Shown piece by piece: positions 25,878 to 35,557 of a stretch of DNA of 64,000 nt. Below the pieces are notes generated by a model. The model was not told the origin of the DNA, did not search any database, and was given only the letters and a program-made list of their open reading frames with translations. How positions within the stretch are numbered: position 1 is the first letter of the stretch; the number at the start of each line of letters is the position of its first letter. Source of the DNA: an uncultured Oscillospiraceae bacterium. Its GTDB lineage: Bacteria > Bacillota > Clostridia > Oscillospirales > Acutalibacteraceae. Location of the stretch: positions 1 through 64,000 of the forward strand of contig CABUFC010000004.1 of the NCBI GenBank assembly GCA_902490735.1, in the 5' to 3' direction. Made by a program: the position numbers and the translations under genes.

Positions 25878-26717
25878 ATGGCGGATTTAATTATTATCGG
25901 CGGCGGCCCTGCCGGAATTTCTGCAGCACTTTATACTGTAAGAGCCGGATTTGACGTTACGGTGATTGACAATGGGAATTCCTCGCTTTTAAAAACAGAA
26001 CGAATTGAAAACTATTACGGCGCCAATATGAGCGGCGAAGAATTATACCGCTATGGCATTAAACAGGCAAAGGATTTAAATGTCAATGTGGTTTGTGCCG
26101 AAGCCACAAAACTCGATGCGGCAGGCGGTTTTACTGTTGAAACTGCCGACGGCAAAACCTTTTCTTCTAAAGCGCTGCTTTTAGCTACAGGCACAAAGCG
26201 CGCAATGCCAAACATTAAAGGCATAGAGAAATATATAGGCAAGGGCGTTTCTTTTTGCGCCGTATGCGACGCATTTTTTTACAGGGGCAAAAAGGTGGCA
26301 ATTATAGGATCCGGCGAATATGCAAAAAGCGAAGCCGAAGACCTTGCCGTTGCAAAAGAGATTGTTCATCTATTAAACGGGAATAAGGCTTTAACCGAAT
26401 TTTGTCACCCTGTAATTGATAAAAAAATTGCCGAAATAAAAGGGGACCAAAAGGTTTCGGGTGTAGTATTCTACGACGGCAGCGAAATAGAAGTGGACGG
26501 CATTTTTGTTGCCGAAGGCACAGCGGGCGGTTTTGAGTTTGCCAAAAAGCTGGGGCTTTTGCTTGATAAAAACAAGATTAAAACTGACGATACCTCCCTT
26601 TTAATTCCCGGGCTTTTTGCCGCAGGCGACTGCACTACAGGCGATATGCAAGTAGCAAAGGCCGTTGAAGAAGGGCGCGTTGCAGCGATGAAAATAATCG
26701 GTTTTTTAAGAAAATAA
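25878..26717 (+). CDS. Thioredoxin-reductase-like FAD/NAD(P) oxidoreductase
   Basis: The 279-residue protein starts behind GGAGGAACT. FAD-binding IIIGGGPAGISAALYTVRAG, the redox pair in CAVCDAFF, NAD(P)-binding VAIIGSGEYAKSEAEDL and the C-terminal GLFAAGDCTTGD are present. It is shorter than classical TrxB (about 310) and lacks part of the NADPH domain, so a ferredoxin-dependent or flavin-only variant is possible. It is co-transcribed with the TtcA-like gene and followed by a strong terminator. Confidence 0.85.
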   Translation: MADLIIIGGGPAGISAALYTVRAGFDVTVIDNGNSSLLKTERIENYYGANMSGEELYRYGIKQAKDLNVNVVCAEATKLDAAGGFTVETADGKTFSSKALLLATGTKRAMPNIKGIEKYIGKGVSFCAVCDAFFYRGKKVAIIGSGEYAKSEAEDLAVAKEIVHLLNGNKALTEFCHPVIDKKIAEIKGDQKVSGVVFYDGSEIEVDGIFVAEGTAGGFEFAKKLGLLLDKNKIKTDDTSLLIPGLFAAGDCTTGDMQVAKAVEEGRVAAMKIIGFLRK

Positions 26718-26721
26718 TATT

Positions 26722-26751
26722 TGCCGCAGGGAATTTCCCTGCGGCATTTTT
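26722..26751 (+). terminator. Intrinsic terminator after the flavoprotein gene
   Basis: GCCGCAGGGAA pairs with TTCCCTGCGGC and is followed by ATTTTT. Confidence 0.9.
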
Positions 26752-26780
26752 GTATATTGGCACTCCTTTTACACAAACTA
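26751..26780 (+). promoter_or_regulatory. Forespore sigma-G-like promoter of the germination operon
   Basis: TGTATA (26751-26756) and CAAACTA (26774-26780) are 17 bases apart, close to the sigma-G consensus TGAATA-N17/18-CATACTA. It lies 24 bases before the gerA-type start codon. GerA-family operons are sigma-G dependent in Bacillus, which supports the call. Confidence 0.65.
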
Positions 26781-26804
26781 ACAAAAAAGTGAAAGGACTG
26801 TGCT

Positions 26805-28271
26805 ATGAACGACCTTGTAAAAGATTTTGAAGGAAAATTGCTTCACGGCGATGCCTCTTATAAAGCCTTGTTTTTTAAAGATCTTTTTAAAAACGACAGC
26901 GTACTTAGACACAGAAAGCTATCATGCCACGGATTTAATGCCGAGATTTTATTTTTCGACGGCATGACCAATTCCGAATTCATAAGTGAAACAATAATTA
27001 AGCCGCTGCTTTTATGCACGCCGGAAGAAACTGACGAAATTTCGGAGTTTTTAGCCGGACGTGTTCTTTTTTCGGCGGAGGTGACAAAAACAGGCGACAT
27101 TTCAAAAATGATACGCGCAATTACCTACGGCGGCACCCTTGTGCTTTTAGACGGCGACACCAATCTTATTTGCGACACTAAAGGCTTTAAAACCCGAAGC
27201 ATCGAAGAACCTCACGACGAGCGCATTTTAAAAGGTCCCCGTGAAGGCTTTTGCGAGGTGGCGCTTTACAATATATCGCTGGTTCGCCGTAAGCTGCCGA
27301 CATTTGATTTTAAAGTAGAGGAAACAAATTTAGGGAGGCGTACCGATACTAAAGTATTTATTCTTTATCTTAATTCGATCATTGATAAAAAAGTTTTACA
27401 AGAACTTAAAAGAAGACTGAAAAAAATAGATATAGACGGCATTTTAGACAGCAATTATATAAACGAAATGATACGCGACAGCAAAAAATCGTTTGTTAAA
27501 ACCATAGGATCGACCGAAAGGCCGGATATAGTTGCCGCAAGACTTTTAGAAGGAAGAATTGCAGTTATTGTTGACGGCACTCCCGTGGCCTTAACTTTGC
27601 CATACTTTTTTTTGGAGAACTTTCAGTCTGACGACGATTATTACCTAAATTACTTTCTTGCAACCCTTGGCAGAATTATTCGGTATATTTGTTTTATACT
27701 TGCAACAACTATACCTGCGGTATTCCTTGCTATTTTAAACTTTTTTCCGGCGCTGCTGCCAACATCGTTTATTCTGTCCATCTCCGGCGCCCGTGAAGGG
27801 ATTCCCTTTCCATCGTCGGTGGAGGCGCTTGTCCTTATCTTCGTATTTGAAATATTAAAAGAAACAGGCGTTAGAATGCCGCAAAGTTTAGGTCACACGC
27901 TTAGCATTGTAGGCGGGCTTGTTGTTGGCGAAGCGGCGGTTACCGCAAACATCGTAAGCGCGCCAATGCTTATTGTGGTGGCATTATCCGGTATTTGCGG
28001 GCTGATGATTCCAAAACTAAACAGCGTGGTATTTTATACTCGCGTATTTTTAACGGTATTAGCGTCTATCCTTGGGATGTACGGTGTGTTTATCGGCGCT
28101 ATTATTTTATTAGCAAAGCTTTTTTCGATAAAATCTTTTGGTGCAGATTATACAATAGGGCTTAAATACGCAAATTGCGCGTCTTTAAAGGACGACTATA
28201 TAAGAGTGCCGTGGAACATGATGAAAGAGCGCCCCTATGATATAACCAACAACCGCAAAAGGCAGGCATAA
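26805..28271 (+). CDS. Spore germination receptor A subunit (GerA/GerKA family)
   Basis: The 488-residue protein has the GerA layout: a soluble N-terminal domain of about 280 residues, with GSTERPDIVAARLLEGRIAVIVDGTP at its end, then five to six membrane helices containing PFPSSVEALVLIFVFEILKETGVRMP and GGLVVGEAAVTA. It forms the germinant receptor in the spore inner membrane with the B and C subunits encoded next. Gene spacings are one to two bases. Gene order is A, C, B. Confidence 0.92.
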   Translation: MNDLVKDFEGKLLHGDASYKALFFKDLFKNDSVLRHRKLSCHGFNAEILFFDGMTNSEFISETIIKPLLLCTPEETDEISEFLAGRVLFSAEVTKTGDISKMIRAITYGGTLVLLDGDTNLICDTKGFKTRSIEEPHDERILKGPREGFCEVALYNISLVRRKLPTFDFKVEETNLGRRTDTKVFILYLNSIIDKKVLQELKRRLKKIDIDGILDSNYINEMIRDSKKSFVKTIGSTERPDIVAARLLEGRIAVIVDGTPVALTLPYFFLENFQSDDDYYLNYFLATLGRIIRYICFILATTIPAVFLAILNFFPALLPTSFILSISGAREGIPFPSSVEALVLIFVFEILKETGVRMPQSLGHTLSIVGGLVVGEAAVTANIVSAPMLIVVALSGICGLMIPKLNSVVFYTRVFLTVLASILGMYGVFIGAIILLAKLFSIKSFGADYTIGLKYANCASLKDDYIRVPWNMMKERPYDITNNRKRQA

Positions 28272-28272
28272 T

Positions 28273-29325
28273 ATGAAAAAAATATTATCCTATTTTTTTT
28301 CGGCTTTTTTATTGTTAAGCCTTTGCTCGTGCAGCGACTATGTTGATATTGAGGACAGGCTTATAGTATCCACAATCGGCCTTGATAAATCGCCGGAAGG
28401 CGTAAAAATGACATTTGAATACGTAAACCCCAAAAGCGGCAGTGAAGGGTCGACCAATTCAAAAATCATTTCCGGCACAGGGCATAATTTTTATGCGGCA
28501 CTTGAAAACCTTTCCTCGTTAGTTACTAAACCTCTTTTTTTCAGTCACTGCGGAGCGCTTGTTTTTGGAGATAACCTTAATAAAAAAGACATAGAAAGTG
28601 CTTTTGATTTTTGCGCAAAAAGCTCCGAAGTTACCCTTCTTATTAGAATTATTGCGGCAGAAAATGCATATGAGCTTCTATCTGCACCGGATGACAGCGT
28701 GCCGGTAAAAGGCTATGAAATAATGTCTTTATTAGACACAACCGAAAACACCATTCCGATAGCCAACGCTTCAAGCTTTATAAACATTGCAAACTGCCGT
28801 TTAGAAGAAAACCACGTATACGCAATCCCCTATATTTCACTAAAAAAAGAAAATGACCGCTATGCAATAAAGATTACAGGCATGAAAATTTACGAAGACG
28901 ATATTGAAAAATTTCGCCTTGACGAAGAAGATGCCGAGCTTTTCGAAATTTGCGACGGCAGAATTTCCCGCGCGGAAATTATTCTGTCGGATGAAGGCAA
29001 AACCGTTGCCGCATCAATCGGAAGCAACAAGGTTAACATTACACCTCATTTTTTAAACGGCAATTTACAATTAGACTTTACAATAACCCAAACGACCGAA
29101 GAAGACAGCGACTACAGTTTTATAAAAGAGCAATATAAACGCATAATTGAAAAAAGAAGTTTAGCGCTTATAAAGGCGTCGCAAGAAAAAGCGGTTGATA
29201 TATTCTCGGTAAGGGAACTGCTTCGAAAAAACCACCAAAAAATATACAAGTCGGTTAATTTAAACTACAAAAATTATTACAAAAGCGCAAAAATTAATCT
29301 AAAATTTATTATAAAGGACGACTAA
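28273..29325 (+). CDS. Germinant receptor C subunit lipoprotein, Ger(x)C family
   Basis: The 350-residue protein has a lipoprotein signal with the lipobox LCSC (cysteine near residue 19). Family features DIEDRLIVSTIGLDKS, then FFSHCGALVFG and the C-terminal coiled region are visible. It is anchored on the outer face of the spore inner membrane as part of the germinant receptor. Confidence 0.9.
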   Translation: MKKILSYFFSAFLLLSLCSCSDYVDIEDRLIVSTIGLDKSPEGVKMTFEYVNPKSGSEGSTNSKIISGTGHNFYAALENLSSLVTKPLFFSHCGALVFGDNLNKKDIESAFDFCAKSSEVTLLIRIIAAENAYELLSAPDDSVPVKGYEIMSLLDTTENTIPIANASSFINIANCRLEENHVYAIPYISLKKENDRYAIKITGMKIYEDDIEKFRLDEEDAELFEICDGRISRAEIILSDEGKTVAASIGSNKVNITPHFLNGNLQLDFTITQTTEEDSDYSFIKEQYKRIIEKRSLALIKASQEKAVDIFSVRELLRKNHQKIYKSVNLNYKNYYKSAKINLKFIIKDD

Positions 29326-29327
29326 AC

Positions 29328-30359
29328 GTGGTAAAATCCATATATTCTAAACACGCCATTTGCCTTATTGCAATATTTACAGTAGGAAATGCTATGCTTT
29401 ATTTTCCGCGGCACGAAGACGCTTTGCAAGGACTGTTCGGTTTAATGATAGCGTTTGCTTTTGCCGCAATTTATTATATTTTTGCCGGCATAATACTTCA
29501 AAATTTTGATTTAACTAACTGCGGAAAAATTAAAAAAATCGTCCTTGTAATTTTAGGTACGGCTTTAAGCGTAATAAGCGCCGCCGCAACGCTTAAAGAC
29601 TATACCGATTATGTGGCGGATTACCGCCTAAAAAGCACCTCAAAAACAATTATAATTATCCTTGCGGCAATTGCGGTTTATTTTATTGCAACTGCAAAAA
29701 AGGAAGCTATATTTAAACTTGCAATTGTTTCTGCTGTATATTCTGCGATTACCACTGTTACATTTTTTGTGATCAGCATTCCACAGTTTTCGTTTGACAA
29801 TATGTTACCGCTCGAATTAAATCTTAACGTTACTTTAAAAAGCGCATTAATTTTGTTTGCGCGGTGCTTCGGCGAAATAATTACACTTATATTTTTATTT
29901 AGGCAAGTACCTAAAAAGCAGGGAATAAAGGCTTTTTTATTAGGCCTTTTATTTGCGGTTTTGCTTTTATCGGTTTGCATTTTAAATATAATTTTTGTTT
30001 TTGGGCGAGGGGTAAGCGCAAAACTCGATTTACCCTATGTTGAAGCTATGAGCATAATTTCGCTTGGAGACACCTTTACCCGTTTTGAGGGCTTTGAGTT
30101 TTTAACCTATTTCCTTTTTTCGATAATAAAATCTGCGGCCGCTGTCTTTTGCGTTACAAATATATTCGAACAAGCAGCGAATGTTAACAAAAAGCTATCG
30201 GCGGCGATAAGTTGCTTTATTATCTTCGTTATGTGCCTTTTAATGCAACAACAGTTGTTTTACAGCAATATTTTTATTGTGGGGCTTGTTGTAATTGAAA
30301 TCGTTTTATTGCTATTTAGTATTAACATTAGGAAAATTGGAATTCAAAAAAGATGTTGA
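29328..30359 (+). CDS. Germinant receptor B subunit, endospore permease (GerB/Spore_permease)
   Basis: The 343-residue polytopic protein has about ten hydrophobic helices and belongs to the APC-like GerAB/GerKB group. The germinant, usually an amino acid or sugar, is thought to bind here. Translation starts at GTG 29328, two bases after the lipoprotein stop. The name follows from helix pattern and operon order; residue motifs are weak. Confidence 0.85.
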   Translation: MVKSIYSKHAICLIAIFTVGNAMLYFPRHEDALQGLFGLMIAFAFAAIYYIFAGIILQNFDLTNCGKIKKIVLVILGTALSVISAAATLKDYTDYVADYRLKSTSKTIIIILAAIAVYFIATAKKEAIFKLAIVSAVYSAITTVTFFVISIPQFSFDNMLPLELNLNVTLKSALILFARCFGEIITLIFLFRQVPKKQGIKAFLLGLLFAVLLLSVCILNIIFVFGRGVSAKLDLPYVEAMSIISLGDTFTRFEGFEFLTYFLFSIIKSAAAVFCVTNIFEQAANVNKKLSAAISCFIIFVMCLLMQQQLFYSNIFIVGLVVIEIVLLLFSINIRKIGIQKRC

Positions 30360-30405
30360 CATTTTAGTATCGCTTTGATATAGTTTTTAATACGAGGTGT
30401 TAAAT

Positions 30406-30948
30406 ATGCCGCAAAAAACTATACACGAAAGTTTTAAAGAAATTTTTGAAAACGCGCAAAATCACAAATTACCGCGTTTTAGCGAACTCCCGGAAATTGA
30501 TTTATATATGGATCAAATTATTGTTGTAATGGAAAAATATTTATCTATATATTCGCAGGTTTTTGAAGGAAAAATAATAACTCCGGCAATAATAAACAAC
30601 TACGTCAAACTTAAAATTATTCCGGCGCCGGTAATGAAAAAATACTCTAAAGTGCATATAGCATATTTAATTGTTATTTGTTTATTAAAACAAACCCTGC
30701 CCATAAAATCCATTGTAGATATGATAAATCTTGGATTAGAGCAAACCGAAATAGGAACTCTGTATGACACTTTTTGCGACTTTTATGAGATGACCATCAA
30801 AGACGCGAGTATAAAGGCGCTTAAAAAAGTTGAAGTTGAACAGCAGCAGCTATATTCCGCATATTCGGAGCTTACCATAAGTTCCGCCGTATCTTCTACA
30901 GTTGGAAGGTTTATTTGCGAAAACATATTAAAGCTAAATGAAAAATAA
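30406..30948 (+). CDS. DUF1836 domain protein
   Basis: ATG 30406 follows CGAGGTG; an in-frame GTG at 30397 overlaps that site. The 180-residue protein shows DUF1836 traits: LPRFSELPEIDLYMDQIIVVMEKYLSI, then ITPAIINNYVK and a KKYSKVHIAYLIVICLLKQTLPI block resembling a MerR-like DNA-binding helix. It is likely a transcriptional regulator of unknown targets. It has its own promoter region after the ger operon and a bidirectional terminator. Confidence 0.82.
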   Translation: MPQKTIHESFKEIFENAQNHKLPRFSELPEIDLYMDQIIVVMEKYLSIYSQVFEGKIITPAIINNYVKLKIIPAPVMKKYSKVHIAYLIVICLLKQTLPIKSIVDMINLGLEQTEIGTLYDTFCDFYEMTIKDASIKALKKVEVEQQQLYSAYSELTISSAVSSTVGRFICENILKLNEK

Positions 30949-30950
30949 AA

Positions 30951-30980
30951 AGTCCCGATTTACTATCGGGACTTTTTTTA
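30951..30980. terminator. Bidirectional terminator
   Basis: AAAAAGTCCCGAT pairs with ATCGGGACTTTTT around a 5-base loop, with a T run on the plus strand and a complementary A run on the other side. It serves both convergent genes. Confidence 0.9.
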
Positions 30981-31739
30981 TTTTCCGTAATTTATTAAAT
31001 CTTTAATTACTTCGCCTGCAATAATAAGACCTGCCACACTCGGCACAAACGCGTTGCTGCCCGGAACCTGGCGGCGCTTAGTGCATTTGCGCGCCGTGTT
31101 TGGAGGACAAATGCAGTTTTCTTTACAGCTGTTTTCTATATCTTCAATCGGTTTTATGGGCGGCTCTTTCGAATATACAACTTTTAGCTTTTTTATGCCG
31201 CGGCGTTTTAACTCGTATCGCATAACTTTAGCAAGCGGACAAACTGAGGTTTTATAAATATCGGATACCAAAAACGCGGTAGGATCCATCTTATTACCGG
31301 CTCCCATAGATGAAATAATCGGCGTATTTGAAGCGTTTGCATTAACTGCAAGCGCTATTTTGCCGGTTACGGTATCGATGGCATCTACAATATAATCGTA
31401 CTTTGAAAAATCGAACTGCTTTTCAGTCTGCGGAGAATAAAAGGTTTTGTAGGTGTTTACGGTTATATCGGGGTTTATTTCCGCTATGCGACATAATGCC
31501 ACGTCAACCTTATATTGGCCGACCGTCTTTCTTGTAGCATAAATCTGCCTGTTAATATTTGTAAGGCACACTTTATCGTCATCAATAATATCTATAGTGC
31601 CAACGCCTGACCTTGCAAGAGCTTCAACCGTAAAACCGCCTACTCCGCCTATGCCAAACACGGCCACGCGGGAATTCCACAGCTTTTCCATTGCTTCTTT
31701 GCCTAAAATTAATTCTGTTCTTGAATACTGATTTAACAT
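30978..31739 (-). CDS. tcdA: tRNA threonylcarbamoyladenosine dehydratase
   Basis: The 253-residue ThiF/MoeB-family protein has the ATP-binding AVFGIGGVGGFTVEALARSGVG, the arginine finger in NINRQIYAT, a VDAIDTVTGK segment, and the C-terminal region CKENCICPPN. TcdA cyclises the t6A nucleoside at tRNA position 37. It is convergent with the DUF1836 gene and 16 bases downstream of copA. Confidence 0.88.
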   Translation of the reverse strand: MLNQYSRTELILGKEAMEKLWNSRVAVFGIGGVGGFTVEALARSGVGTIDIIDDDKVCLTNINRQIYATRKTVGQYKVDVALCRIAEINPDITVNTYKTFYSPQTEKQFDFSKYDYIVDAIDTVTGKIALAVNANASNTPIISSMGAGNKMDPTAFLVSDIYKTSVCPLAKVMRYELKRRGIKKLKVVYSKEPPIKPIEDIENSCKENCICPPNTARKCTKRRQVPGSNAFVPSVAGLIIAGEVIKDLINYGK

Positions 31740-31755
31740 AAACTTTTCCTAAAAA

Positions 31756-34245
31756 TTATTCTTCACCTTTAAAAATATAGCCTTTTTCTTCTATTGCAGC
31801 TTTAACCATATTTGCATCATACCCGCCGGTATAATTAAGCGTTACCTTCCCGGTTTTATGATTTGATGATACGGATTTTACAAATTTTAATTCTTTAAGC
31901 GCTGTATTTACCGTCGTTTCACAGTGCGGGCACATCATACCTTCAACATTAAAGGTTACGGTTTTTAAGCTTTGTTTTGCCTTTTTTAAACGCGGCTTAT
32001 CGCGAGAACCGTCATGAATATTAACCAAATTTAGTCTTAGCGCATTTAGGCACACGGTAACGCTTGATAAACTCATTGCCGCGGCGGCATACATTGGATC
32101 CATTTTAAGCCCAAAAAGGCCTGCCGCAAGCGGTATGCAAAAAAGGTTATAAATAAACGCCCAGAACAAGTTTTGGTGAATGTTTGTAATGGTTTTGCGC
32201 CCGAGCCGCACGCAAGAAGCTACATCTTCAAGGTCACTGTTCATAAGGACAATAGAAGCACTGTCAATAGCTACATCAGTACCTGCTCCTATTGCAATGC
32301 CAACATCTGCACGAGCAAGGGCAGGCGCATCGTTAATACCGTCACCGACCATTGCAACCTTGCCCTCTTTTTGTAAGCGTCTTACGGCAGCCTCTTTTTC
32401 ATCCGGCAACAGATTTGCAACAACGTCATCTACCCCCGCCTTTTTGCCTATGTATTTTGCGGCCTTTTCGTTATCGCCCGTAAGCATGACCACTTTTATA
32501 CCAAGATTTTTTAAGTGGCTCACGGCGCTATACGAGGTACTTTTAATTACATCTGCTACGGCTATTAAACCAAGTATTTGTTTATCTTTAGAAAAGTACA
32601 GCAGAGTTTTACCTTTTTCTGCAAGCTTTTCGCCCAAATTAAACAGACGATCATCTTTATTTGCTTGATTTTCTATATATTTGCGGCTTCCGGCACGAAG
32701 CAACGCTTCATCTTTTTGTGCTTCTAAGCCAAAGCCGGGACGTACCTTAAAATTCGAAACATCAAAACGGGAAATTTTTTGGTCCTGTGCCTTTTTTACT
32801 ACCGCTTTAGCTAAAGGATGTTCGCTTAATGCTTCAAGCGAAAATGCATATGACATCAGTTCGTTTTCGCTTATACCGTCAGCCGTAATCACATCGGTTA
32901 CTACAGGCGTGCCGTTTGTTATCGTTCCGGTTTTATCAAGCACAATAGTATCGACTTTGCCGACTGTCTCGAGGGCTTCGCCGTTTTTAATTAAAATACC
33001 GGATTTTGCACCTAACCCGTTACCTACCATAATTGCAACGGGCGTAGCAAGTCCCAGCGCGCAAGGGCAGGATATTACAAGCACACATATACCGCGAGCT
33101 AATGCCTCGCCAATGCCGGATCCCGCAATTAACCAGCCTAAAATTACAATAACGGCAATTATAATTACTGCAGGTACAAAAACGCTTGAAACCTTATCCG
33201 CTATGCGGGCTATAGGCGCTTTCGTAGAAGAAGCCTCTAAAACCATACGGATAATTTTGCTTAGTGTTGTATCTTCGCCAACCTTTGTAGCTTTTGCTTT
33301 TAAATAACCGTAGCTATTTATTGTTGCGGCGTAAACAGAACTTCCTGCCGCCTTATCTTTAGGCACAGATTCGCCTGTAAGTGCGCTTTCATCGACAGCG
33401 CCGGTCCCCTCTATAACCACCCCGTCTACAGGTACGGCTTCGCCCGGTTTTACAATAAAAATATCGCCCTTATTTACTTCATCTATCTCTACTTCAACCT
33501 CTTGCCCGTTACGCAATATGCGGGCTTTTTTAGGTTTTAGTTTAATTAAATTTTTAAGCGCACCTGTGGTTTTCCCTTTAGAAACGGACTCTAAAAGCTT
33601 ACCGACGGTAATAAGCGCCGGTATCATAGCAGCAGACTCATAATAAAGCTCGTTGTGATAAAGCGGCATAATCTCCATATTATCGGCGCCAAGCGTTATC
33701 ATGCCGCACATTTTAAAGAATATATAGGTGCTCCAGGCAAATGATACGCTTGAGCCTAGCGCCACCAGCGTATCCATATTAGGAGCTTTCGATAATACTG
33801 CCTTCGTGCCGCTGATAAAAAAATTTTTATTTATAATCATTACAGCAGCCGACAGCAAAAGCTGCAACAGTGTAAGCGCTAAATGGTTGTGATAAAAAAA
33901 CGTAGGAACAGGCCACGAAAGCATATTATACCCCATGGTTATATACATAAGCGCCAGCAAAAACACAACCGACGCTACAAGGCGTTTTAAAAGCCCTTTT
34001 GTTTCATTATTTTGTAATTCATCGGTTGTATCTGTCTTTTTACCGGAATCTCTTAAAGCGGCATTATAACCGGCCTTTTTTACTGCATTTATTATGTCCG
34101 CACTTTTTGCGCTTCCTTCTACGCTCATGGAATTTGTAAGAAGACTTACAGCACAAGAACTTACGCCCGGCACGGCAGATACCGCCTTTTCAACGCGTGC
34201 TTGGCATGCGGCGCAACTCATACCTTTTACGATATAATGTTCCAT
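31756..34245 (-). CDS. copA: Copper-exporting P1B-type ATPase with HMA domains at both ends
   Basis: The 829-residue protein begins with an HMA domain (GMSCAACQARVEKAV), has eight membrane helices, the transport motif SCPCALGLATP, the phosphorylation site DKTGTITNG, the HP motif in SEHPLAKAV and TGDN/GDGINDAPALA. Unusually, a second HMA domain (GMMCPHCETTV) is at the C-terminus. It exports Cu(I) from the cytoplasm. The C-terminal domain may act as a fused chaperone. Confidence 0.95.
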   Translation of the reverse strand: MEHYIVKGMSCAACQARVEKAVSAVPGVSSCAVSLLTNSMSVEGSAKSADIINAVKKAGYNAALRDSGKKTDTTDELQNNETKGLLKRLVASVVFLLALMYITMGYNMLSWPVPTFFYHNHLALTLLQLLLSAAVMIINKNFFISGTKAVLSKAPNMDTLVALGSSVSFAWSTYIFFKMCGMITLGADNMEIMPLYHNELYYESAAMIPALITVGKLLESVSKGKTTGALKNLIKLKPKKARILRNGQEVEVEIDEVNKGDIFIVKPGEAVPVDGVVIEGTGAVDESALTGESVPKDKAAGSSVYAATINSYGYLKAKATKVGEDTTLSKIIRMVLEASSTKAPIARIADKVSSVFVPAVIIIAVIVILGWLIAGSGIGEALARGICVLVISCPCALGLATPVAIMVGNGLGAKSGILIKNGEALETVGKVDTIVLDKTGTITNGTPVVTDVITADGISENELMSYAFSLEALSEHPLAKAVVKKAQDQKISRFDVSNFKVRPGFGLEAQKDEALLRAGSRKYIENQANKDDRLFNLGEKLAEKGKTLLYFSKDKQILGLIAVADVIKSTSYSAVSHLKNLGIKVVMLTGDNEKAAKYIGKKAGVDDVVANLLPDEKEAAVRRLQKEGKVAMVGDGINDAPALARADVGIAIGAGTDVAIDSASIVLMNSDLEDVASCVRLGRKTITNIHQNLFWAFIYNLFCIPLAAGLFGLKMDPMYAAAAMSLSSVTVCLNALRLNLVNIHDGSRDKPRLKKAKQSLKTVTFNVEGMMCPHCETTVNTALKELKFVKSVSSNHKTGKVTLNYTGGYDANMVKAAIEEKGYIFKGEE

Positions 34246-34313
34246 ATTTTCTCCTATATAAATATAACTTATACTTAAATTATAAATATATAGAAATCGC
34301 TTGTCAAGTTGGC

Positions 34314-34348
34314 GAGATAAAAAACGAGAAGCTTTTTTGCTTCTCGTT
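34314..34348 (-). terminator. Intrinsic terminator of the LacI/LuxR-like regulator
   Basis: AACGAGAAGC pairs with GCTTCTCGTT around a T loop and TTTTTT follows on the minus strand. Confidence 0.85.
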
Positions 34349-34352
34349 AAAT

Positions 34353-35456
34353 TTATACCAAATTGTACTTTTTAATAAGATTTGTAAGCTCCTGCTTATT
34401 TTTAAGGTCGGTCATTATAAGCATCTTTTTAATTCGATATTTCGCGGCGGATACTGAGATAAACAACCCTTCTGCTATAGCGGCGGTGGTTTTGCCGGCT
34501 TTTAAACCCCGTGAAATTTCCCTATCAATATCGTCAAAATTTTTTAATAGCTCTTCAGCTTTTAAAACCGACAAAAGCTCCGGATCGGATACATAGCCCG
34601 GCACCTTATTTTCGGGCATTTTATGGCGATACATCCGAATATTTGAAGCGCCGGGTGTGGAGTTTCGCAAAACAAGCGGACAGTCCACCGAAATAGACGC
34701 CGAATTAATATCGGTATTTTTTTGCAGCAACTGGTGAAGCTTTACCGCCTGGCGACCAAGCTCGACATAATCGTTTTTAACGGTGGATATTGCAGGCTGT
34801 GCTTTAGCGCAAACTCTGGTATCGCCACAGCCAATTACGGCTAAATCCTGAGGAATGCGAATACCCTTTTCTTTACAGCGTTCAACCAAATATAGCGCTG
34901 CCGCATCTGACGAGCAAAATACTGCATTATAATTTTCAATGGATTTTGAAAAAACATTGTAACACTCGGCTATGCTGCCACTGCGGTAAACATCCTGATA
35001 TGATATCGGCAGTTTCCAAAGCGAAGCAATGCGCAAAAACTCTTCGGCTTTAATATCGTCTGCTACAGAATCCGTCTGCGCTCCGAAAAAGCAAATTTTA
35101 CTGCGTTTTGCGCCAAGAAAGTATGATAAAACATTATAAACCGATTTTTTTAAATCAAAGCTTACAATACCAACCGGTCCCATCATTTCGGAAAAAGCTC
35201 CGTGATCGGCATTTACTAAAAGCGGCATAGCGTCAAATGCTCTTATTTCGCTGCAGTTTTTTTCCATCCAATGGGTGGAATAGCCCACAACCAAAACTAT
35301 CGGCCTTGGCGCTTCTAAAGAAGTTTCAATCTTCTGACCGACAAAGTCAATTACGTTTATATGCTTTTTTAAAGACTCTTTAAAAATACCATCCAAAATA
35401 TCGGTAATCCAATAGCCTTCAAGCCCTACTTGTTCACTTGTAATATAAATATTCAT
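34353..35456 (-). CDS. Regulator with LacI-type sensor domain and C-terminal LuxR-like HTH
   Basis: ATG 35456 is preferred (AAGG nine bases upstream) over a TTG at 35465. Residues 1-280 resemble the periplasmic-binding-protein fold of LacI/GalR effector domains, with GIVSFDLKKSVYNVLSYFLG, AVFCSSDAAALYLVERCKEKGIRIPQDLAVIGCGDTRVC and ISTVKNDYVELGRQAVKL. The usual N-terminal LacI helix-turn-helix is absent. The last 60 residues carry a LuxR-like helix-turn-helix (TTAAIAEGLFISVSAAKYRIKKML). It is a single gene divergent from galE, which it may regulate (inference). Confidence 0.75.
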   Translation of the reverse strand: MNIYITSEQVGLEGYWITDILDGIFKESLKKHINVIDFVGQKIETSLEAPRPIVLVVGYSTHWMEKNCSEIRAFDAMPLLVNADHGAFSEMMGPVGIVSFDLKKSVYNVLSYFLGAKRSKICFFGAQTDSVADDIKAEEFLRIASLWKLPISYQDVYRSGSIAECYNVFSKSIENYNAVFCSSDAAALYLVERCKEKGIRIPQDLAVIGCGDTRVCAKAQPAISTVKNDYVELGRQAVKLHQLLQKNTDINSASISVDCPLVLRNSTPGASNIRMYRHKMPENKVPGYVSDPELLSVLKAEELLKNFDDIDREISRGLKAGKTTAAIAEGLFISVSAAKYRIKKMLIMTDLKNKQELTNLIKKYNLV

Positions 35457-35557
35457 ATCGCACAACCTTAAACGGTTTTCTTGACTATTATAGCAACCTT
35501 TTATTTAAAATACAACCAAAAAAATTGTTTTTATTATTTTTTGCTTTCCTATTATTA

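Noticed and set aside
32173..33307. Several plus-strand frames opposite copA
   Set aside because: They are shadows of the copper ATPase, whose motifs are complete on the minus strand.
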